NCBI RefSeq assembly: GCF_900110655.1
Contig: NZ_FOEQ01000018.1
Span: forward strand, 1 to 56,972
Source of the DNA: Pseudomonas soli
Lineage (GTDB): Bacteria; Pseudomonadota; Gammaproteobacteria; Pseudomonadales; Pseudomonadaceae
Length of the DNA: 56,972 nt
Direction: 5' to 3'
Made by a program: the position numbers and the translations under genes. The number at the start of each line of letters is the position of its first letter. Positions within the stretch are counted from its first letter, which is position 1. Positions 55,072 through 56,972 of the stretch are shown one piece after another. The notes beneath the pieces were generated by a model. The model did not search any database, was not told the origin of the DNA, and saw only the letters and a list, made by a program, of their open reading frames with translations.

Positions 55072-56517
55072 ATGCACAAGCTAGCCCCCCTGAGCGCTGC
55101 CATCGTCCTGGCCCTGGCCGGCCAGGCCATGGCCGACGACAGCACTTCGACCCAGTCCCAACAGGGCAACCAGAACATCGCCGAGGTCAAGCAGACCCAG
55201 GCGCCGTTCGCCTCAGCCACACAGACCCAGGCTGGCCACGACCACAACCACATGGCGCTGCAGGACAACAGCACCAGCCATATCCAGCAGAGCGCCACCG
55301 GTTCGTTCAACGCCGGCTACGCCGAGCAGTTGTTCGAGAACGGCAGCCACATCAACCAACAGGCCGGCGGCAGCCTCAACGACGCCTTCGCCAGCCAGTC
55401 GGTGGGCGAGAACAACGAAGCCCTGCAGGTCCAGCAAGGCAGCGGCAACCGTTCGGTCATCTGGCAAGACACCCAATACGGCAGCCAGGCCACCACCTTG
55501 CAGTCCGGCCATGGCAACGACGCCACGATCGAGCAACTGTTCGGTGGCAGCAACAACAAGAGCGTGATCATGCAGGGAGGCAGCGACAACCAGGCGGCCG
55601 CCGAGCACATGACCCACCAGAACGGTGATATCGCCATCTACCAGGAAGGCCGGCAGAACTGGGCCTACGGTGACCAGCGCGACGGTTTGGGCGGCACCAT
55701 CGGCATCAACCAGTACGGCACCGGCAACTCGGTGGAGGTGTGGCAAGACAACCAGGCCGCCAGCCAGGCCAGTGTCTACCAGAACGGCCAGAGCAACGAA
55801 GGCTATATCGACCAGAGTTTCGGCCAGGCCAACAGCGCGGGCCTGAGCCAGACCGGTCGCGGCAATGCCAGCTGGTCGGACCAGTTCGAGACCAACCAGG
55901 CGGTGACCAGCATTTCCCAGGTGGGCAACACCAACCTGCACTTCACCTACCAGACCGGTGACAACCACAGCCTGACCATCAGCACGGTGGGCAACGCCAA
56001 CAAGATCATGGCCAGCAACTGGAAGGGCGAGAAGTCTGGCGGGCAGTTCGGTGTTGGTCAGCAGGCGCAGATCAACCAGGCGGGCAATGGCAACGGGGTC
56101 AATCTCACCCAGGAAGGCAACAGCCAGATCGCCCGGCTGAACCAGGATGGCAACCGCAACCAGATGGAGACCCGCCAGGCCGACAGCAACAACGAGCTGT
56201 ACTTCGAGCAGAACGGCAGCGACAACCTGCTCATCGCCGACCAGCGCGGCACCGCCAACTACGCCGAGGGCCTGGCGGCGGGCAACGGTGGCAGCATTAC
56301 CCTCGATCAATCGGGCAGCGGTAACCAGAGCTACACCTACCAGCTGTATGGCAGTGGCAACGAGGCGACCATCAAGCAGACCGATGGGGTCAATCTCGCC
56401 TACGTTACCCAGGGGGGGAATGGGAACCAGGCATTTGTCGACCAGAGTGGGGCTAGTCAGACGGCCACCATTACGCAGTTCGGGAATGCCAATATGGCGA
56501 CTGTTACCCAGCAGTGA
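55072..56517 (+). CDS. Curlin-repeat protein, CsgA-like but oversized (481 residues)
   Basis: Signal peptide MHKLAPLSAAIVLALAGQAMA, then a Gln/Asn/Gly-rich chain of about 18-20 curlin-type repeats (for example QQGSGNRSVI, QSGHGNDATI, QYGTGNSVEV, QAGNGNGVNL, QSGSGNQSYT, QFGNANMATV). E. coli CsgA has five repeats in 151 residues, so this would form a very long amyloid strand ladder. The HDHNH near residue 57 could bind metal. No Cys. Starts 30 bp after the CsgB-like gene with GGAGG. Export would need CsgG-type secretion encoded elsewhere. Confidence 0.88.
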   Translation: MHKLAPLSAAIVLALAGQAMADDSTSTQSQQGNQNIAEVKQTQAPFASATQTQAGHDHNHMALQDNSTSHIQQSATGSFNAGYAEQLFENGSHINQQAGGSLNDAFASQSVGENNEALQVQQGSGNRSVIWQDTQYGSQATTLQSGHGNDATIEQLFGGSNNKSVIMQGGSDNQAAAEHMTHQNGDIAIYQEGRQNWAYGDQRDGLGGTIGINQYGTGNSVEVWQDNQAASQASVYQNGQSNEGYIDQSFGQANSAGLSQTGRGNASWSDQFETNQAVTSISQVGNTNLHFTYQTGDNHSLTISTVGNANKIMASNWKGEKSGGQFGVGQQAQINQAGNGNGVNLTQEGNSQIARLNQDGNRNQMETRQADSNNELYFEQNGSDNLLIADQRGTANYAEGLAAGNGGSITLDQSGSGNQSYTYQLYGSGNEATIKQTDGVNLAYVTQGGNGNQAFVDQSGASQTATITQFGNANMATVTQQ

Positions 56518-56645
56518 CGGGGTTTCCCCTTGGACCGTGGCGTTGGTTCTCCCCTGGCGCTGCGGTTCCTTTTTTCTTTGGGTTCGGGTTCGGGGCGATT
56601 GTTTTGTTTTTTGTAGGCGCATTCGTGGAAGATGTCGACATTTAG

Positions 56646-56907
56646 TCACCCTTTCGCCTTTACGGCGACCTACTTTTGTCTTGACAAAAGTAGGCAAAAC
56701 CGTTCGGCTCCGTTCATACGGCCCCTACGCTTCGCTACGGGGTTCCCTCGCTCCGTTCTTGCTCCCGTGGGTACCGCGCTGTACGCCCCATCCTGGGGCG
56801 CAGCGCTCGACGGCCATCCATGGCCGTCGCCCCACTACGCAAGAACTCCACTCGGCCTCCTGAAGTCGCAATTGGTGGCGCCTGAACTATCGCGCACTTA
56901 GAAGCAA
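56646..56907. repeat. Dispersed structured repeat, right copy
   Basis: Homologue of 491-752, same orientation, placed after the curlin operon. The 11-bp hairpin 56669-56679 with 56684-56694 and the hairpin 56808-56829 (CGACGGCCAT-CC-ATGGCCGTCG) correspond to the two hairpins of the left copy with compensatory changes. No gene is seen in 56518-56972; 56518-56645 is GC/T-rich spacer with T-runs that may terminate the operon. Confidence 0.8.
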
Positions 56908-56928
56908 GATCAAGAGCAGATCAAGAGC
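56907..56928. repeat. 11-bp tandem AGATCAAGAGC x2
   Basis: Two exact copies directly after the dispersed repeat, followed by a partial third (AGAT). The left dispersed copy is followed by a different short tandem repeat. Confidence 0.7.
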
Positions 56929-56972
56929 AGATATGTTGGTTTTGTTAGTGGCTTTTATGTTGTTCTTCATTA

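Noticed and set aside
55072..56517. Regular short repeats that could suggest a CRISPR or minisatellite
   Set aside because: The periodicity is about 66-70 bp at protein level (curlin repeats), degenerate in DNA, with no identical repeats or unique spacers.

Overview
The window is high-GC gammaproteobacterial DNA. The gene content, dense REP-type palindromes and carbon-control motifs point to a Pseudomonas of the putida group; this rests on family recognition, not on a search. It is a chromosomal stretch made mostly of catabolic modules, each with its own regulator. One dispersed repeat family occurs near both ends in the same orientation (491-752 and 56646-56907).

Layout. 1-318: end of an IS3-family element. 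319-1111: a (TTTGAC)6 tract and the first dispersed repeat. 1112-1921: PuuD-like amidohydrolase. 2321-8819: galactarate/glucarate operon (kdgD, MFS carrier, garD, 2-oxoglutarate semialdehyde dehydrogenase) with a convergent FadR-type GntR gene; near-identical operator-like sites lie before the operon and before the regulator. 8899-11710: AraC regulator, TauE-type exporter, DUF998-type membrane protein, small secreted protein. 11898-15763: three-subunit periplasmic gluconate 2-dehydrogenase type flavocytochrome. 15901-21050: kguD-kguT-kguK-kguE-ptxS, which imports and phosphorylates 2-ketogluconate, with two perfect PtxS operators. 21254-27719: housekeeping and unassigned genes (PBP2, GST, DUF2388, 5'-nucleotidase, MOSC) plus an AT-richer orphan RHS gene. 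27821-28286: decayed LysR gene and a 29-bp perfect inverted repeat. 28296-32115: omega-aminotransferase, aldehyde dehydrogenase and LuxR-type regulator. 32434-37080: acyl-CoA module (3-hydroxyisobutyryl-CoA hydrolase type, acyl-CoA dehydrogenase, acyl-CoA ligase) around an NfxB-like repressor gene.

37189-50656 is a complete quinohemoprotein amine dehydrogenase (qhp/pea) locus. It holds structural genes qhpA, B and C, radical-SAM qhpD, maturation genes qhpG, E and F, a phenylacetaldehyde-type dehydrogenase, an outer-membrane channel and a sigma-54 activator. The divergent qhpA and dehydrogenase promoters both look sigma-54 dependent, and each has a GTCTCAA-(G/T)-GTG motif about 85-110 bp upstream.

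50948-56517 is the most unusual part. Two paralogous exported proteins are followed by a CsgB-like and an oversized CsgA-like curlin-repeat protein, behind a near-consensus sigma-54 promoter and divergent from the sigma-54 activator gene. No csgE, csgF or csgG is in the window. I infer a surface amyloid or matrix system with dedicated partner proteins.
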